Made by a program: the position numbers and the translations under genes. The notes under the pieces are model-generated. The model made no database searches. It had not been told where the DNA came from and worked only from the letters and a program-made list of their open reading frames with translations. 64,000 nt of DNA, taken from assembly GCA_965277415.1 (NCBI GenBank), contig CBDICS010000081.1, positions 62,001-126,000 of the forward strand, given 5' to 3'. Of this stretch, positions 44,872-54,599 are shown piece by piece. The stretch's first letter is position 1. Each line of letters starts with the position of its first letter. This DNA comes from JAHDHW01 sp965277415 (GTDB taxonomy: Bacteria > Bacteroidota > Bacteroidia > Chitinophagales > Saprospiraceae).

Positions 44872-45855
44872 ATGTCAAAACGATTACCCTTTTTACTTTT
44901 ACTTTTACCATTCCTTTTCCTTTTGCATGGTTGTGCAGAAATTTCTGATACCAAGTTTCTTAAATTAGCGCATGGTTTAGACGTAACACATCCTGTCCAT
45001 GCAGGTATGGAATTCATGGCCGAGCGGCTCGCTGAAAAATCAAGTGGCAAACTCCAAATTGAAATTTACCCTGCTCAGCAATTAGGGACTCAAAGACAAG
45101 CATTAGAATTATTACAAATTGGTAGTCTAGCTATGACTAAAGCTTCGGGAGCGGTAATGGAAAGTTTTGCACCCAAAATTAAAGTCTTAAGCCTTCCTTA
45201 TATTTTTAAAGGAAGAGAACATGGGTATAGAGTCCAAGATAGCCCTGTTGGGAAAAGTCTATTATTAGCAAGCGAAAAATATTGGTTGAGAGGACTAGGA
45301 TATTTTGATGCGGGACAGCGTTCTTTTTATACCAAAGATAGACCTATCGAAAGCCCTGAAGATTTAGAAGGATTAAAAATTAGAGTTCAGGAAAGTGTCA
45401 CGGCAATGGACCTTGTACGTTCTCTAGGTGCTGCACCTACGCCGATATCATTTGGAGAATTATATGCTGCTTTACAACAAGGCGTTGTAGATGGTGCCGA
45501 AAACAATCCGCCTAGTTTTTATACTTCCAGACATTATGAAGTTTGTAAGTATTATTCTTTAAATGAGCACACTGCTGTTCCGGATATTTTAGTGATTGGA
45601 ACAGTAGCATGGAATAGGTTAAGTCCGCAAGAACAAGTTTGGCTACAAGAAGCAGCTGATGAAGCAATTGCCTTTCAAAGAAAACTATGGGTAAAGGCTG
45701 AACAAGAAGCATTAGATGCGGTACAGGCAGCAGGAGTGACAATTATTCGCCCAGATAAATCTGCCTTTATGACTAAAACAAAAGGCCTCTTGGGTGAATA
45801 TAAAGATGATAAAGAAATGTTTGATTTAATTCAAAAAATACAAGCCATTGATTAA
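44872..45855 (+). CDS. dctP: TRAP transporter substrate-binding lipoprotein DctP
   Basis: 327 residues. The signal ends at a lipobox (LLHGCAE). The DctP fold follows: LKLAHGLDVTHPVHAGMEFMAE, the PAQQLGTQRQ loop, GLKIRVQES with the substrate-carboxylate Arg (RVQES), and VDGAENNP. It binds an organic acid in the periplasm and passes it to the DctQM channel. Next to uxuA/uxaC its ligand is probably a hexuronate (inference). Confidence 0.93.
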   Translation: MSKRLPFLLLLLPFLFLLHGCAEISDTKFLKLAHGLDVTHPVHAGMEFMAERLAEKSSGKLQIEIYPAQQLGTQRQALELLQIGSLAMTKASGAVMESFAPKIKVLSLPYIFKGREHGYRVQDSPVGKSLLLASEKYWLRGLGYFDAGQRSFYTKDRPIESPEDLEGLKIRVQESVTAMDLVRSLGAAPTPISFGELYAALQQGVVDGAENNPPSFYTSRHYEVCKYYSLNEHTAVPDILVIGTVAWNRLSPQEQVWLQEAADEAIAFQRKLWVKAEQEALDAVQAAGVTIIRPDKSAFMTKTKGLLGEYKDDKEMFDLIQKIQAID

Positions 45856-45974
45856 GGAATAATGGATTATTTACATATGAAATCCTATAGAATTTCTTCT
45901 ACAAATCTAAAGGAATCTTCGCGTCAAATTAATCCAAGCGGTTATAAAGGAAAATACTATAAAATAAAAAGACT

Positions 45975-46430
45975 ATGCGAGAAAATATAAATTTTTACCT
46001 AGGCCGATTTTTAGTTCTTTTACTGACAATCATGACCATAGACGTTTTATGGGGTATTTTTACTCGATACGCAATGGGAGCACAAGCAAGCTGGTCAGAA
46101 GAATTAGCTCGGTTTCTATTAATATGGATAGGTATTTTAGGTGCTGCTTATGCCTCTGGACAAAATATGCATTTAGCCATTGACGTAGTTTCTTCAAAAC
46201 TGAACGATACTGCAAATAAGCGACTGAATCTATTGATCAAAGGTTTAGTAATATCTTTTGCTCTGTTTGTTTTAGTGATTGGCGGCATTCGATTGATCTA
46301 TGTTTCGCAAGTATTAGGGCAACTATCCCCTGCTTTGCGAATACCAATGTCCTTCGTCTACGCGGTTGTACCCTTGAGCGGTTTACTAATTATCTATTAC
46401 AAATTAACAGAAACTTATCAGCCTCGCTAA
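45975..46430 (+). CDS. dctQ: TRAP transporter small permease DctQ
   Basis: 151 residues with four membrane helices. The WSEELARFLLIWIGILGAAYA segment between helices is the DctQ signature. It pairs with DctM, whose gene starts 20 bp downstream. The 119-bp gap before it shows no extra gene. Confidence 0.92.
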   Translation: MRENINFYLGRFLVLLLTIMTIDVLWGIFTRYAMGAQASWSEELARFLLIWIGILGAAYASGQNMHLAIDVVSSKLNDTANKRLNLLIKGLVISFALFVLVIGGIRLIYVSQVLGQLSPALRIPMSFVYAVVPLSGLLIIYYKLTETYQPR

Positions 46431-46450
46431 GAAATAAGAAAATCAAAATT

Positions 46451-47737
46451 ATGGAAGTTTTTATACTTGTTATATCCTTCATCATTTTATTAGGCATTGG
46501 CGTTCCAATTGCCTGGAGTATTGGCTTGAGTAGTATTTTTACCATGCTGGTGAGTATTCCTATTATACCTGCTTTGACGACAGTTGCACAAAGAATGGCA
46601 ACAGGGTTGGACAGCTTTTCGCTTTTAGCCATCCCTTTTTTCATTTTAGCTGGACAAATAATGAATCGCGGCGGGATTGCCAAGCGACTCATCACTTTTG
46701 CACGAACTTTAGTAGGATCTTTACCGGGAGGCTTAGCGCATGTGAATATTATCTCTGCTATGATGTTTGGAGCAATTGCTGGATCGGCAGTAGCCGCTGC
46801 CTCTGCAATCGGTAGTTTTATGACCGATGAAATGGAAAAGGAAGGATATAGTAAAGAATTTTCCGCAGCGGTGAATATTACTTCGTCTACCATGGGATTG
46901 ATTATTCCTCCAAGTAATGTTTTGATTGTTTACTCACTGGCAAGTGGTGGGGTGTCTATTGCTGCGCTATTTTTAGCAGGTTATATTCCTGGTATTTTGA
47001 CAGGCTTATTTTTAATGATCGTTGCTGCGATCTGGTCGAAAAAAAATGGCTATAAAGGCAGTAAGAGAAGTTCCTTAAAGCAAGTTTGGACGAGCTTCTG
47101 GAGTGCATTCCCAAGTTTACTATTATTAGTTGTAGTGATTGGTGGTATTGTAGGCGGTATATTTACAGCAACAGAGGCTTCAGCAGCAGCCGTTTTATAT
47201 TGTTTAATCCTCACTTATTTTTATAAAGAAGTCTCCTTCAAAGAATTGCCGGATATATTTTTAGGAGCAATCGGGACAACGGCTATTGTATTATTATTAA
47301 TCGGTACATCTATGAGTATGTCTTGGATAATGGCTTATGAAAATATTCCACAAGATATCACGGCAGCGCTATTATCTGTAAGTGATAGTAAGATTGTGAT
47401 TTTATTAATTATAAATTTGATACTACTCTTTGTAGGGATCTTTATGGATATGACACCAGCCGTTTTGATTTTTACACCTATCTTTTTACCAATCGTTACG
47501 GAATTGGGCATGGATCCTACTCACTTTGGAATTATGATGGTATTGAACCTTTGTATTGGTCTATGTACACCACCCGTTGGTGCAGTTTTATTTGTTGGGG
47601 TAGGGGTGGCAGGAACAACTATTCAGAAAGTGGTTCGACCTTTAATGCCATTCTTTATTGCGATGTTAATAGCATTAATATTAGTAACGTATATTCCTGA
47701 ATTGAGCTTATGGTTTCCTGGGATGTTTGGTTTTTAA
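46451..47737 (+). CDS. dctM: TRAP transporter large permease DctM
   Basis: 428 residues with about twelve membrane helices. GLDSFSLLAIPFFILAGQIMN, GSAVAAASAIGSFM, STMGLIIPPSN and MDMTPAVLIFTPIFLPI are conserved DctM blocks. It forms the sodium-driven channel for substrate taken from DctP. It is the last gene of the uronate operon. Confidence 0.95.
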   Translation: MEVFILVISFIILLGIGVPIAWSIGLSSIFTMLVSIPIIPALTTVAQRMATGLDSFSLLAIPFFILAGQIMNRGGIAKRLITFARTLVGSLPGGLAHVNIISAMMFGAIAGSAVAAASAIGSFMTDEMEKEGYSKEFSAAVNITSSTMGLIIPPSNVLIVYSLASGGVSIAALFLAGYIPGILTGLFLMIVAAIWSKKNGYKGSKRSSLKQVWTSFWSAFPSLLLLVVVIGGIVGGIFTATEASAAAVLYCLILTYFYKEVSFKELPDIFLGAIGTTAIVLLLIGTSMSMSWIMAYENIPQDITAALLSVSDSKIVILLIINLILLFVGIFMDMTPAVLIFTPIFLPIVTELGMDPTHFGIMMVLNLCIGLCTPPVGAVLFVGVGVAGTTIQKVVRPLMPFFIAMLIALILVTYIPELSLWFPGMFGF

Positions 47738-48138
47738 GACTTTGGGTTTATTGTAATTCCGGGCTAGGGCTAGATGCTCCTATCTATATTGTAAAATCCC
47801 TAACAATAGTTTTTCGAAAATAAGAATAAAAATATTATATTTGAAGAATGCAGTATTTAAGCTTGTGTAATAGGCAAATTCAATTCCCTATTGAATAGGT
47901 TATTGTAATTGACAGGCTCTAAGTTACAGAAGTCTGAGCTTTCTTTACCTTGCATGCATTAGTACTAAATTTTCCGTTCGAAACCATTATTGTTAGCACT
48001 TTTGGCCTTCGTGAATCACTTCCTGAAGCAAAACTCTTTTTTATAAATACTACAACCACTAATTAACTTCAGCAATCATTCAAAAACCATATCGTTCAAG
48101 ATCACAATTTTTCCAAATGCTAAAAAATAATATACACC
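47738..48138. other. 401-bp gene-free region between the uronate operon and the M20 peptidase
   Basis: TATATTTG at 47836-47843 fits TAnnTTTG and may start the next transcript, but it lies about 300 bp before the M20 gene. A short inverted stretch TTCAATTCCCTATTGAATAGG (47878-47898) can form a small hairpin. Nothing else is recognised. Confidence 0.4.
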
Positions 48139-49398
48139 ATGAAAAATAAAATCAATACGTTTATTTTAATGAGCTTATTTATCTTACTCCATTGTACGGT
48201 TAATTCCCAATCGAATGAACAAATAAAGGAAGCAGCAAAGTATACTTTTGAGATATACAAGCAGATTCACCAAGAACCGGAACTTGGGAAAAAGGAATTT
48301 AAAACCTCCGCATTAATCAAGAAAGAATTACAAAAAATTGGCTATACTAAATTTTATACTGTCCAAGTTTTGCCGACTTGTATTATTGCAGAATTGGATA
48401 CTCAAGTACCAGGGCCTATAATCGCTTTACGTGCAGAGTTAGATGCCAGACCGGGAAAAGAAAATACGGGTTTGCCCTATGCCTCAAAAACAGATACGAC
48501 TAATCATAGTTGCGGACATGATGCACATGCTTCTATTTTACTTGGAACGGCTAAATTGCTTTTTAAAAATAAGGCAGCACTAAAAGGAAAGATTTACTTT
48601 ATTTTTCAACCAGCAGAAGAAGTAAAAGGGGGCGCAGATGATATCGTTAAATCTGGTATTCTAAAATCTTTAAAAGTAGAAAATATATTTGCATTGCATT
48701 CCGTAGGGGGTATGGCCGTCGGGACGGTTTCTATTTCTCCAGGGTATATGCTGGCTGGTAGCAATTACTTTACGATTAGTATCAAAGGTAAAGGTTCACA
48801 TGCTGCCATTCCATATGAAGGGAGTAATTTACCTGTACTGACTAGTAGAATGATTGAACTCATAACAGCTATTCCAGCGATCAAAATGGATATTTCATTG
48901 AGACCTTGTGTGATTAGTCCTACGTATATCGAATTGGGCAACCCAAGGGCATTAAATGTGCTCACAGATACGGCTACGGTCAAAGGAACCATTCGGGCAT
49001 ATGAACCTGTAGATGAGCCCTTTCAAGGCCAACCCTCAATTGAAGAGATCATTACCAGAGAGATTAGTAGACTATGTAAAACTCAAGATGCGAGCTGTAC
49101 CATAAATATTCGGAAAGGTTCACCGCCTACTTATAATGACAATGATTTATTTAATACGACGATACCGGGACTGAAAGAAAATTTTTCGGGGACGATAGAT
49201 ACGACACCTTATAAAGGTATGTTTTCGGAAGATTTTTCTTATTATACACAAGAATTCCCTTGCTTATATTTTGGGCTTGGCGTAGCGAAAGATAATTTAG
49301 GTTTTGCTGGTGTCCATACTAATGAGTTTTCGGTTCATCCAGATGCTTTTTTTTATGGGATTGAACTTTTTTTGAATATCGTAAAAGGTCATAAGTAA
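48139..49398 (+). CDS. Secreted M20D-family amidohydrolase
   Basis: 419 residues with a signal peptide ending CTVNSQ. The metal-binding motif NHSCGHDAHASILLG, the FQPAEEVKGGADDIV Glu pair (general base and ligand) and the KGSHAAIPYEG dimerisation-domain block match the IAA-amino-acid hydrolase / M20D group. It probably cleaves N-acyl amino acids or related amides outside the cytoplasm. Confidence 0.9.
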   Translation: MKNKINTFILMSLFILLHCTVNSQSNEQIKEAAKYTFEIYKQIHQEPELGKKEFKTSALIKKELQKIGYTKFYTVQVLPTCIIAELDTQVPGPIIALRAELDARPGKENTGLPYASKTDTTNHSCGHDAHASILLGTAKLLFKNKAALKGKIYFIFQPAEEVKGGADDIVKSGILKSLKVENIFALHSVGGMAVGTVSISPGYMLAGSNYFTISIKGKGSHAAIPYEGSNLPVLTSRMIELITAIPAIKMDISLRPCVISPTYIELGNPRALNVLTDTATVKGTIRAYEPVDEPFQGQPSIEEIITREISRLCKTQDASCTINIRKGSPPTYNDNDLFNTTIPGLKENFSGTIDTTPYKGMFSEDFSYYTQEFPCLYFGLGVAKDNLGFAGVHTNEFSVHPDAFFYGIELFLNIVKGHK

Positions 49399-49590
49399 GT
49401 GCTTATATAAAAAATATTTTTGAGACGAGGTGCGGTGGTGCCTCATATCATATAGGTTGATCGCGAATACATAGAGAATCCTGTATATCCTGTTAATCTT
49501 GTCAAAAAAAAATATTTGAGTTCAGCCTGAATAGCTACGAAAGTGAGTTTGTATCGAAGTGTAAAAAACATAATTGATTAAATCATTGAT

Positions 49591-50484
49591 ATGAGGTCAA
49601 ATGTTCTAACGTTTTTATTTTTTTCTCTATTATTACTTGCCGCTTGCAAAAAAGATTCTAAACCAATACCCAATAGCATTTTATTTCTTGGTCATATTTA
49701 TGAATCTCATACTAAAATAGATAAAAGGATAGAACGACTGAATCTAGACAAATACGAACACATTTGGTTGGGAGGAGATGTTTGCGCTAATTCTGATAAA
49801 GAATATTCAATCTTAGAATACATCAATGAAACATTAAAGGTCGATGCACCACAAAATTACTGGACATTGGGCAATCATGATGTCCTATTTAATCATTACG
49901 ATTGGATTGAAAAAATTACCGGTAAGAAAGAATTTTATACAAAATATCATAAAGGCATGACCGTAATGGTCATGAATACGGTGCTCAAAGATCCAGAATG
50001 CAGCCGATTAGAAGCGCAGTATGAAATGTTTCAGCAGCTTTGTGATACGATACAGGAATCCTCTCACCTTATTGTTCTAAGCCATTATGTGATATGGAAT
50101 CATGTGAAAAATATGCCGAATTTATGGAGAAGGGCCAATGCCAATAATCCAACCTGGGAAAGCCGATGCCAAGCCAAATCAAGGTTCGAGCATGTATTGT
50201 ACAATCGATTAGTAGAGGTTCAAAAACGAGGCGTTCAAGTCGTTTTTATTTCAGGAGATTATGGCCAAAAAGATAAAAAATTTCAATTCCAATGTGAAGA
50301 AGATATTTGGTTTTTAGCTTCTGGACTTGATCGCAGCAATAAGCATATGCCGGATAGTTTACAAGAGACTGCCAAAGATTTTATCTTATTATTAGATCAC
50401 TCACCTGAAAACCGAACACTGACTTGGAATTTCCTTGATTTAGATTCTTTATTGGATAAACAAACTACGATATTTGGTTTGTAA
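49591..50484 (+). CDS. Calcineurin-like metallophosphoesterase, lipoprotein
   Basis: 297 residues with a lipobox LLAACKK. Metallophosphoesterase motifs: WLGGDVCAN (GD-x-C instead of the usual GDxxD), LGNHDVLF (GNHD), VLSHYVIWNH (His ligands). The first Asp-x-His motif is altered to LGHIYESH, so activity is uncertain. Anchored in the cell envelope. The DUF4249 gene starts 42 bp downstream, so the three genes may be co-transcribed. Confidence 0.75.
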   Translation: MRSNVLTFLFFSLLLLAACKKDSKPIPNSILFLGHIYESHTKIDKRIERLNLDKYEHIWLGGDVCANSDKEYSILEYINETLKVDAPQNYWTLGNHDVLFNHYDWIEKITGKKEFYTKYHKGMTVMVMNTVLKDPECSRLEAQYEMFQQLCDTIQESSHLIVLSHYVIWNHVKNMPNLWRRANANNPTWESRCQAKSRFEHVLYNRLVEVQKRGVQVVFISGDYGQKDKKFQFQCEEDIWFLASGLDRSNKHMPDSLQETAKDFILLLDHSPENRTLTWNFLDLDSLLDKQTTIFGL

Positions 50485-50525
50485 AGATTAGATAAGTACT
50501 TGAACAATTTGAAGATAAACGATAT

Positions 50526-51647
50526 ATGATAAACAAGAAAAGTGTTTACATTTTAGGTCTTATTCTATCAGTCGTAGCGATTGTATATAGTTGTGTCGAT
50601 CCAGTAGAACCCGAGTTCGCGTATCAAGATAATATCATTTTTATAGAAGCATATGCATTGACAGAACCTGGATTGTCTTCTGTAAGTATAAAAAGATCTG
50701 TTTTTCAATTAGAGGAGTATAGAGTAGAACCTGTAGAGCATGCCATAGTGCGATTGGAAAATATGGAAACAAATAGCAGCGTAGATTTTTCAGAAGACCT
50801 TGAAGGAGTCTATGCTTGCCCTGCCGATTTTGCCGCAATTACAGGAGAACGCTGGAAGCTATCTATCGAATTAGAAGATGGCCGAAAATATGAATCTACT
50901 ACGGAGACCGTAACGAAAGCAATTCCAATCGATAATATTGAAGCTGAATTTTCTCCAGAAGTAAAATATGAAGCTGGTTTTGGCGGCTATGTTCCAGGGC
51001 ATAGTATTCGGATAGATTTTAGAGATATTGCCGGAGAGGAAAATTTTTATCTATGGAAATATCGTACTTATGAGCCATTAGTCATTTGTAAAACTTGTGA
51101 TGATGGCATCTGGAGGAATGATGTTTGTCAGAATACTGCGGGCCCTTCATGGGCGCCACGTTATCATGATTATTTATGCGAGACGGATTGTTGGTTGATC
51201 CGACATGGCGAAAACCTGCCCATTTTTGATGACTTATTATCGGACGGTCAAGAGATTACTGGGAAAGAGATTGCTGGCATCCCTTATTATCGAGATCAAA
51301 ATATTTTGGTTGAGGTTCAACAATTATCATTAGGTAAATCTGCTTATGATTATTTTAAAATCATCAATGATTTAGTTAATGAAAACAGTGGATTGAATGC
51401 GCCACCTCCAGCCGCCCTTTTAGGTAATCTGTCTAGTGTTAATGATCCGGATGATTTTGTATTAGGTCAATTTACAGCAACAGCGGTATCTACAAAAAGG
51501 ATATTTATTGATCGTTCCAATACCTTGGCGACACCTATTGACCCCGATCATATATTGAGATTGGAAGATTGTTTTAATTGCCCCAATTATTTTCCTTGCG
51601 AAGAGGGGTTTTTTAGGACTTCGATAAAACCAGTAGGTTGGCCTTGA
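50526..51647 (+). CDS. DUF4249 lipoprotein, partner of the downstream TonB receptor
   Basis: 373 residues with a lipobox VYSCVD. The body has the DUF4249 arrangement of beta strands (HAIVRLENMETNSSVDF, GERWKLSIELEDGRKYEST) and a Cys-rich insert (CKTCDDG...CETDCWL, about residues 182-225). DUF4249 proteins are commonly coded next to TonB-dependent receptors, as here. They are thought to work with the receptor at the outer membrane; the nutrient is unknown. Confidence 0.85.
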   Translation: MINKKSVYILGLILSVVAIVYSCVDPVEPEFAYQDNIIFIEAYALTEPGLSSVSIKRSVFQLEEYRVEPVEHAIVRLENMETNSSVDFSEDLEGVYACPADFAAITGERWKLSIELEDGRKYESTTETVTKAIPIDNIEAEFSPEVKYEAGFGGYVPGHSIRIDFRDIAGEENFYLWKYRTYEPLVICKTCDDGIWRNDVCQNTAGPSWAPRYHDYLCETDCWLIRHGENLPIFDDLLSDGQEITGKEIAGIPYYRDQNILVEVQQLSLGKSAYDYFKIINDLVNENSGLNAPPPAALLGNLSSVNDPDDFVLGQFTATAVSTKRIFIDRSNTLATPIDPDHILRLEDCFNCPNYFPCEEGFFRTSIKPVGWP

Positions 51648-51708
51648 GCACCTGTTTATCTTATAAAATTGTTTTAGTATAAAGTCCAATGCAGATCCAA
51701 AATCACTA

Positions 51709-54120
51709 ATGAATAATAAATTATTTTATCTTCTTCTCTTGTTCAACTATATCGTGATTAGCAATATAGAAGCTCAATCATTTGATCTGGAAATAAATAT
51801 AGTAGATAAGCAGAATGCAAAGCCTGTTGAATTCGCTAACATATTTATATCGCCTTGCGATTGTGGCGGTTCGACAGATGAAAAGGGTGAATTAAAAATT
51901 AATTTAGCAAAGGATAATTATCAGATCATTACTTCGTGTATTGGTTTTCAGCCAGATACTTCAAGTTTTGAATTAAATAAAAACTCAAGCCTTACAATTC
52001 AATTAACCTCAAAAGGCTATCAGTTGGATGATATTACCATTAGTAGCAAAAGTACCCGTCAAAATATTGAACGAGCAGTAATGGGGGTACAACAATTATC
52101 AGCAGATAAAATTAAAACACTACCTACTGCTATCGGAGAAGTAGATGTATTTAAAAGTCTGACCATGTTAGCAGGAGTAGGCTCGGCAGGGGAGGCGAGT
52201 AATGGTTTATCTGTCCGAGGTGGTTCATTAGATCAAAACCTGGTCTTATTAGACCAAGCTCCGGTGTTTAATACGACTCATTTATTTGGTTTGTTTTCTG
52301 TTTTTACACCAGAGGCAATTGGTAATGTAGATTTGTATCGAGCAAATATGCCTGCTAAATTTGGAGGGCGTATTTCGGCTGTCATAGATATTAAAGTCAA
52401 AAATCCTGAAGCGGAAAAACTCATATTGCAAGGAGGAATTGGTCTCGTATCTAGTCGACTCTCAGTAGAGACACCTATTATTAAAAATAAATTAACGGTT
52501 CTGGCGGCGACAAGGGTTGCTTATAATGATTTTCTGTTTCCTCGTATTGAACGACTGAAAAAGACCCGAGCTAATTTCCATGATACGACCATAAAGTTGA
52601 AATACCAAGCTAATGAAAGGAACAGTTTTTCTCTGACTTCTTTTTATAGCCATGATTTTTATCAACTGGATATTACTTCCAAAATCAATAATATTACAGC
52701 ATCAAGTAATCAATACGATTATACTACTTTTAATAATACATTGACTTGGTCGCATACGTTTAAAAATAATTCATTTTTACAAACTAATTTTATTCGTAGT
52801 GATTACCAACCTCAAATACTTTTCCCTCAGGAAAATGCTAGCGAAGTCATTAACTTTCAATCGAACATATCCTATTACAGTTTGCAATCCACATTTTTTA
52901 AAACAGTGAATGGATTGACTTATTCTTTAGGTATTCAGACAGATAAAACTAGAGTAGGGCCAGGACGTTTGTCTGGAGGAGAGGAAGTGGGAATAGAAAG
53001 CGTAGACCTGAATGATGAGAATGGTATTGAACTTTCTGCTTTTGGACATTTAGATTGGAAACCTGCTGAAAGATTAGCTTTGTCATTGGGATTGCGATAT
53101 ACTCAATTTCTCTTAGTTGGGGCATATGAAGAGGCTCAATATGAAGACCATACAAAAGAGAATTTGCTCACCATCATCTCTCATCCCAAAGGAGCAATTG
53201 TTAAAACTTATGGTGGTTTAGAACCTCGGCTTGGAATGAGATGGAAATTAGGAGAAAACACTTCTTTGAAGGCAAGCTATGCTTTGACGCGTCAATATTT
53301 ACAAAATATATACAATAGTACGACTCCTCTACCTACCTCCCGCTGGAAGACATCCGATGTGCATATTGTTCCTCAGACAGGGCATACTTATAGTTTGGGT
53401 GTTTATCAAAATATTAAAGACAATAAAATCGCAATCAGTGCAGAAGGATATTATCGAACGATAGACAATGTATTAGATTATAAACCAGGTGCTGACTTCT
53501 TTTTGCAAGAATTTATTGAAAAAGATGTGCTACAAGGAAAAGGAAAAACGTACGGGCTTGAATTTAATTTCGAGCAACCAGAAGGAAAGGTTAACGGTTG
53601 GATGAATTATACCTGGTCGAGAAGTATACGCAAGTTTGAAGCGCAAAAACTTAGCAATAGGATCAATAATAATGAATGGTTTGCTTCAGATTTTGATCGA
53701 CCTCATGTTTTTAATGGTACAGTGAATTTTGAAGCCAATGATTTTAATACATTTAGCTTTAATTTTACTTATCAAACTGGTCGACCTTATACGGTTCCCA
53801 ATGCTACTTTTATTATTGACGGAATTCCTGTGCCCATATTTTTAGAACGAAACAATTCGAGACTACCAGATTATCACCGATTGGATTTCTCTTGGCGGAT
53901 TCATAATATTTCGACCAATAAAGAAAAACGTTGGAAAGGAGATTGGATTTTTACAATATATAATTTGTACAATCGAAAAAATGCATACAATCGATATTTT
54001 GCAGGTAAGCGAAATGGAAGATTAGGTGCCAATATTGGCGATGGTCCTTTAGGTGCCTACCAACTTTCTATATTCAGCTCAACTTTAGTTTCCTTGACTT
54101 ATAGTTTTAAGTTTAAATAA
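51709..54120 (+). CDS. TonB-dependent receptor with CarboxypepD_reg-like N-terminus
   Basis: 803 residues. Signal peptide ending IEAQS. Residues about 25-105 form the carboxypeptidase regulatory-like domain (NAKPVEFANIFISPCDCGG...). Plug with GVGSAGEASNGLSVRGGS. Then a long barrel of alternating aromatic strands and a final strand SLTYSFKFK. It moves an unknown nutrient across the outer membrane using TonB energy, with the upstream DUF4249 lipoprotein. Confidence 0.92.
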   Translation: MNNKLFYLLLLFNYIVISNIEAQSFDLEINIVDKQNAKPVEFANIFISPCDCGGSTDEKGELKINLAKDNYQIITSCIGFQPDTSSFELNKNSSLTIQLTSKGYQLDDITISSKSTRQNIERAVMGVQQLSADKIKTLPTAIGEVDVFKSLTMLAGVGSAGEASNGLSVRGGSLDQNLVLLDQAPVFNTTHLFGLFSVFTPEAIGNVDLYRANMPAKFGGRISAVIDIKVKNPEAEKLILQGGIGLVSSRLSVETPIIKNKLTVLAATRVAYNDFLFPRIERLKKTRANFHDTTIKLKYQANERNSFSLTSFYSHDFYQLDITSKINNITASSNQYDYTTFNNTLTWSHTFKNNSFLQTNFIRSDYQPQILFPQENASEVINFQSNISYYSLQSTFFKTVNGLTYSLGIQTDKTRVGPGRLSGGEEVGIESVDLNDENGIELSAFGHLDWKPAERLALSLGLRYTQFLLVGAYEEAQYEDHTKENLLTIISHPKGAIVKTYGGLEPRLGMRWKLGENTSLKASYALTRQYLQNIYNSTTPLPTSRWKTSDVHIVPQTGHTYSLGVYQNIKDNKIAISAEGYYRTIDNVLDYKPGADFFLQEFIEKDVLQGKGKTYGLEFNFEQPEGKVNGWMNYTWSRSIRKFEAQKLSNRINNNEWFASDFDRPHVFNGTVNFEANDFNTFSFNFTYQTGRPYTVPNATFIIDGIPVPIFLERNNSRLPDYHRLDFSWRIHNISTNKEKRWKGDWIFTIYNLYNRKNAYNRYFAGKRNGRLGANIGDGPLGAYQLSIFSSTLVSLTYSFKFK

Positions 54121-54129
54121 GAAAATACT

Positions 54130-54161
54130 CACCTCCCACCTCCCATCTCCCGTCTCCTGTC
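54130..54161. repeat. CTCCCAT/CTCCCGT heptamer repeat, part left of the IS
   Basis: CACCTCCCACCTCCCATCTC and following heptamer units run up to the left end of the IS3 element. The same pattern resumes on the other side (55685-55831), so the element has probably inserted into an older array. Confidence 0.8.
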
Positions 54162-54204
54162 TTGTATTCAATCACTATAGCTTTACACAAAAACGTAAAA
54201 AGTT

Positions 54205-54594
54205 GTGACAAGACCAAAGAAACGCGAAAAACGAAGAAGTAAGTACTCTGAAGGCTTAAAACGAAAGATTGCGAAGGAATATTTAGAAGGAAAAGCAAGT
54301 TATGGTATCTTAGCCCAAGAAAACAATTTAGCGAATAAAGATGTTGTGAAGGAGTTTGTAAAATGGTACAAACGTCGATTAAATCAGGAACCTTCGAATA
54401 AAGTAAATGTGAAAGATTCAGGAAAAAGTCAGGATTCAAAATCAGGTGATTTACAATTAAATCAAGAGGTTGAAAAGCTGAGAAAAGAACTAGAATTAGA
54501 ACGCCTAAGAGTAGAGATGTTGGAAACAATGATAGATGAAGCGGAACGTGTTTTATCAATAGATATTAGAAAAAAGTCTGGTACCAATCAGTAG
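54205..54594 (+). CDS. IS3-family transposase OrfA (helix-turn-helix, coiled coil)
   Basis: 129 residues starting at GTG. RSKYSEGLKRKIAKEYLEGKASYGILAQE is a helix-turn-helix of the HTH_Tnp type, and the second half (LNQEVEKLRKELELERLRVEMLETM) is a leucine-zipper coiled coil. In IS3 elements OrfA binds the ends and regulates transposition. The frame continues into OrfB by -1 frameshifting at 54570-54576. Confidence 0.93.
   Translation: MTRPKKREKRRSKYSEGLKRKIAKEYLEGKASYGILAQENNLANKDVVKEFVKWYKRRLNQEPSNKVNVKDSGKSQDSKSGDLQLNQEVEKLRKELELERLRVEMLETMIDEAERVLSIDIRKKSGTNQ
54570..54576 (+). promoter_or_regulatory. Programmed -1 frameshift site A AAA AAG
   Basis: The heptamer A-AAA-AAG is read in the orfA frame near its end. 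A -1 slip continues as GTC TGG TAC with no stop into the orfB frame. The orfB frame opens exactly here (TAG at 54567-54569 just before). The predicted fusion protein OrfAB has 439 residues (124 from OrfA). Confidence 0.85.
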
Positions 54595-54599
54595 TATTA

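Noticed and set aside
47900..47925. ACAGGCTC as a further foldback end
   Set aside because: Only eight bases match and there is no partner end nearby.
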